From NCBI GenBank assembly GCA_023055355.1, contig JALJCS010000001.1:102719381-102783380 (forward strand): a stretch of 64,000 bases of DNA, written 5' to 3'. Both the position numbers and the translations under genes were made by a program. Every line of letters begins with the position of its first letter. Position 1 is the first letter of the stretch. A model generated the notes under the pieces. It was not told where the DNA came from. It made no database searches and saw only the letters and a program-made list of their open reading frames with translations. Origin of the DNA: Agelaius tricolor. Its lineage: Eukaryota > Chordata > Aves > Passeriformes > Icteridae. Shown here piece by piece: positions 62,945-64,000 of the stretch.

Positions 62945-64000
62945 AGAATCATAGAATATGCTGAGTTGGAAGAACCACCATGCAACACCATCACACAGTC
63001 CAAATCCTGGCCCTATGCAGGACATTCCAAGAGTCACACCATGTGTCTAAGAGCATTGTCCAAGCACTTCTTGATCTTAGACAGGCTTGGTACTCTGACC
63101 ACTTCCCTGGGGAGCCATCAGCTTTGTGCCATTTCCTTGAGTCCTGTCACTGGTCACACAAGTGAGGGAATCAGTGCCTGCCCTTCCTCTTCCTTTTGAG
63201 GATCTTGAAGATCACAATGAGGTCTCCCCTCAGCTACTTCTGCTCCAGGCTGAACAAATCAAGCATCCTCAGCTGCTTTTCAAATGGTTTCCTCTCCAGA
63301 CCCTTCACCATCTTTGCTGCTCTACTTTGGACACTGTTTAATAACTTAAAGTCTTTATATTTTGGCACCCAAAACTGTACACAGAACTCAAGGTGAGGCT
63401 GCCCCAGTGCAGAGCAGAACAGAACAATCTCCTCCCTTGCCTGGCTGGTGATGCTGTGCCTTATGCCCCCAGGACATGGTTGGTCCTCCTGCCTGCCAGG
63501 GCACTGCTCATATTCAACTCATATTCAACTTGCCACTGACCAGGACTCCCAGACCCCTTTCCACAGTTCTGCTCTCCTGGTTTTTTTTCCTGGTCAATAC
63601 ACACAACCAGTATTTAGCAGAATCCAGCACTTGCCTTTGTTAAACTTCATTCAGTTGGTGACTGCCCAACTCTGTAATTTGTTAAGGTCTTTCTGCAAGA
63701 CCTCTCTGCCCACAAGCAGGTCAACAGCTTCTCCCAAATTAAGGGCATCTGCAAACTTATTGTTTCTTCAAGTCCTGTGCTTAAGTTGTTAATGAAGATG
63801 TTGAAGAGATGTCGAAGAGAGCTGGGCCAAGGGTGCTGCCCTGCAGAGATCCATCAGTGTCTGGTTGCCAGTTTGATGTCACTCCCTTCACCATAACCCT
63901 CTGTGCCTGACCTGTGAGTCTGTTGCTCACCCACTATGCAACTTGTTTATCCAGTTGTGTGATGGAAGGCTACTACAAGACACAGTTTCAAAAGCTTTGA
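62945..64000 (-). mobile_element. CR1 LINE, over 1 kb, continues past the right edge
   Basis: It starts with the CR1 end repeat 'agaatcatagaatatgctg' and then carries, reversed, 'ctctgaccacttccctgggg', 'aggtctcccctcag', 'tgctccaggctgaacaaatc', 'agacccttcaccatctttgc', 'caaaactgtacacagaactc', 'gcacttgcctttgttaaact', 'gccctgcagagatccatc' and 'tcaaaagctttga', the last being ORF2 coding sequence for the reverse transcriptase. It is the longest CR1 in the window and its 5' end is not visible. Frames of 108 and 114 codons on the plus strand are antisense by-products. A two-copy 11-bp duplication (63507-63528) lies inside. Confidence 0.88.

Noticed and set aside
63196..63792. Plus-strand frames of 66 and 114 codons
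   Set aside because: They run antisense through a CR1 element.
1..64000. CRISPR arrays, bacterial operons, tRNA or rRNA genes
   Set aside because: No regularly spaced repeats, no operon-like runs of long frames, and no tRNA A/B box pair or rRNA segment was seen. The DNA is vertebrate.

Overview
This window is vertebrate nuclear DNA, almost certainly avian and most likely from a songbird. The evidence is the repeat content: many CR1 LINE fragments in both orientations, and LTRs resembling the ERVK- and ERVL-type families of passerine genomes. The rest is AT-rich, with poly-A and poly-T tracts and few CpGs. The species and chromosome cannot be told from the sequence alone.

I find no protein-coding gene I can support. 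The longest uninterrupted ATG frame is 159 codons (18002-18481, minus) and shows no family signature. Most other longer frames are chance frames or lie inside CR1 and LTR copies. The window therefore looks like a gene desert or the inside of a very large intron. Two short open segments bracketed by good splice signals (42372-42491 minus, 60323-60415 plus) are the only leads for exons, and both are weak.

Layout. 1-8716: unique AT-rich DNA. 8717-9336: solo ERVK-like LTR. 9678-9910: CR1 3' end. 9911-15471: unique DNA with three helically phased TTAATTA motifs near 10393 and a MIR-like SINE at 14187-14285. 15472-15882: CR1. 21117-21402: solo ERVL-like LTR. 24201-24314: old palindromic element. 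27988-28048: MIR-like remnant. 30735-36822: LINE-rich block of about six CR1 pieces, including one copy apparently inserted into another (32175-33955) and one that keeps a 124-codon open reverse-transcriptase tail. 40557-41995: two nearly identical copies of about 310 bp in direct orientation, 812 bp apart. 41996-55159: long unique stretch. 55160-56277: two ERVL-like LTRs side by side. 56278-62944: unique DNA with a (TAG)n microsatellite. 62945-64000: CR1 on the minus strand running off the right edge.

Nothing here forms an operon, a gene cluster or a new biological system. The observations most worth checking are the recent local duplication at 40557-41995, the phased TTAATTA triplet, the candidate 120-bp exon, and the LTR and LINE insertions, which could be dated. 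Assignments to repeat families rest on recall of family consensus sequences, not on a database search.
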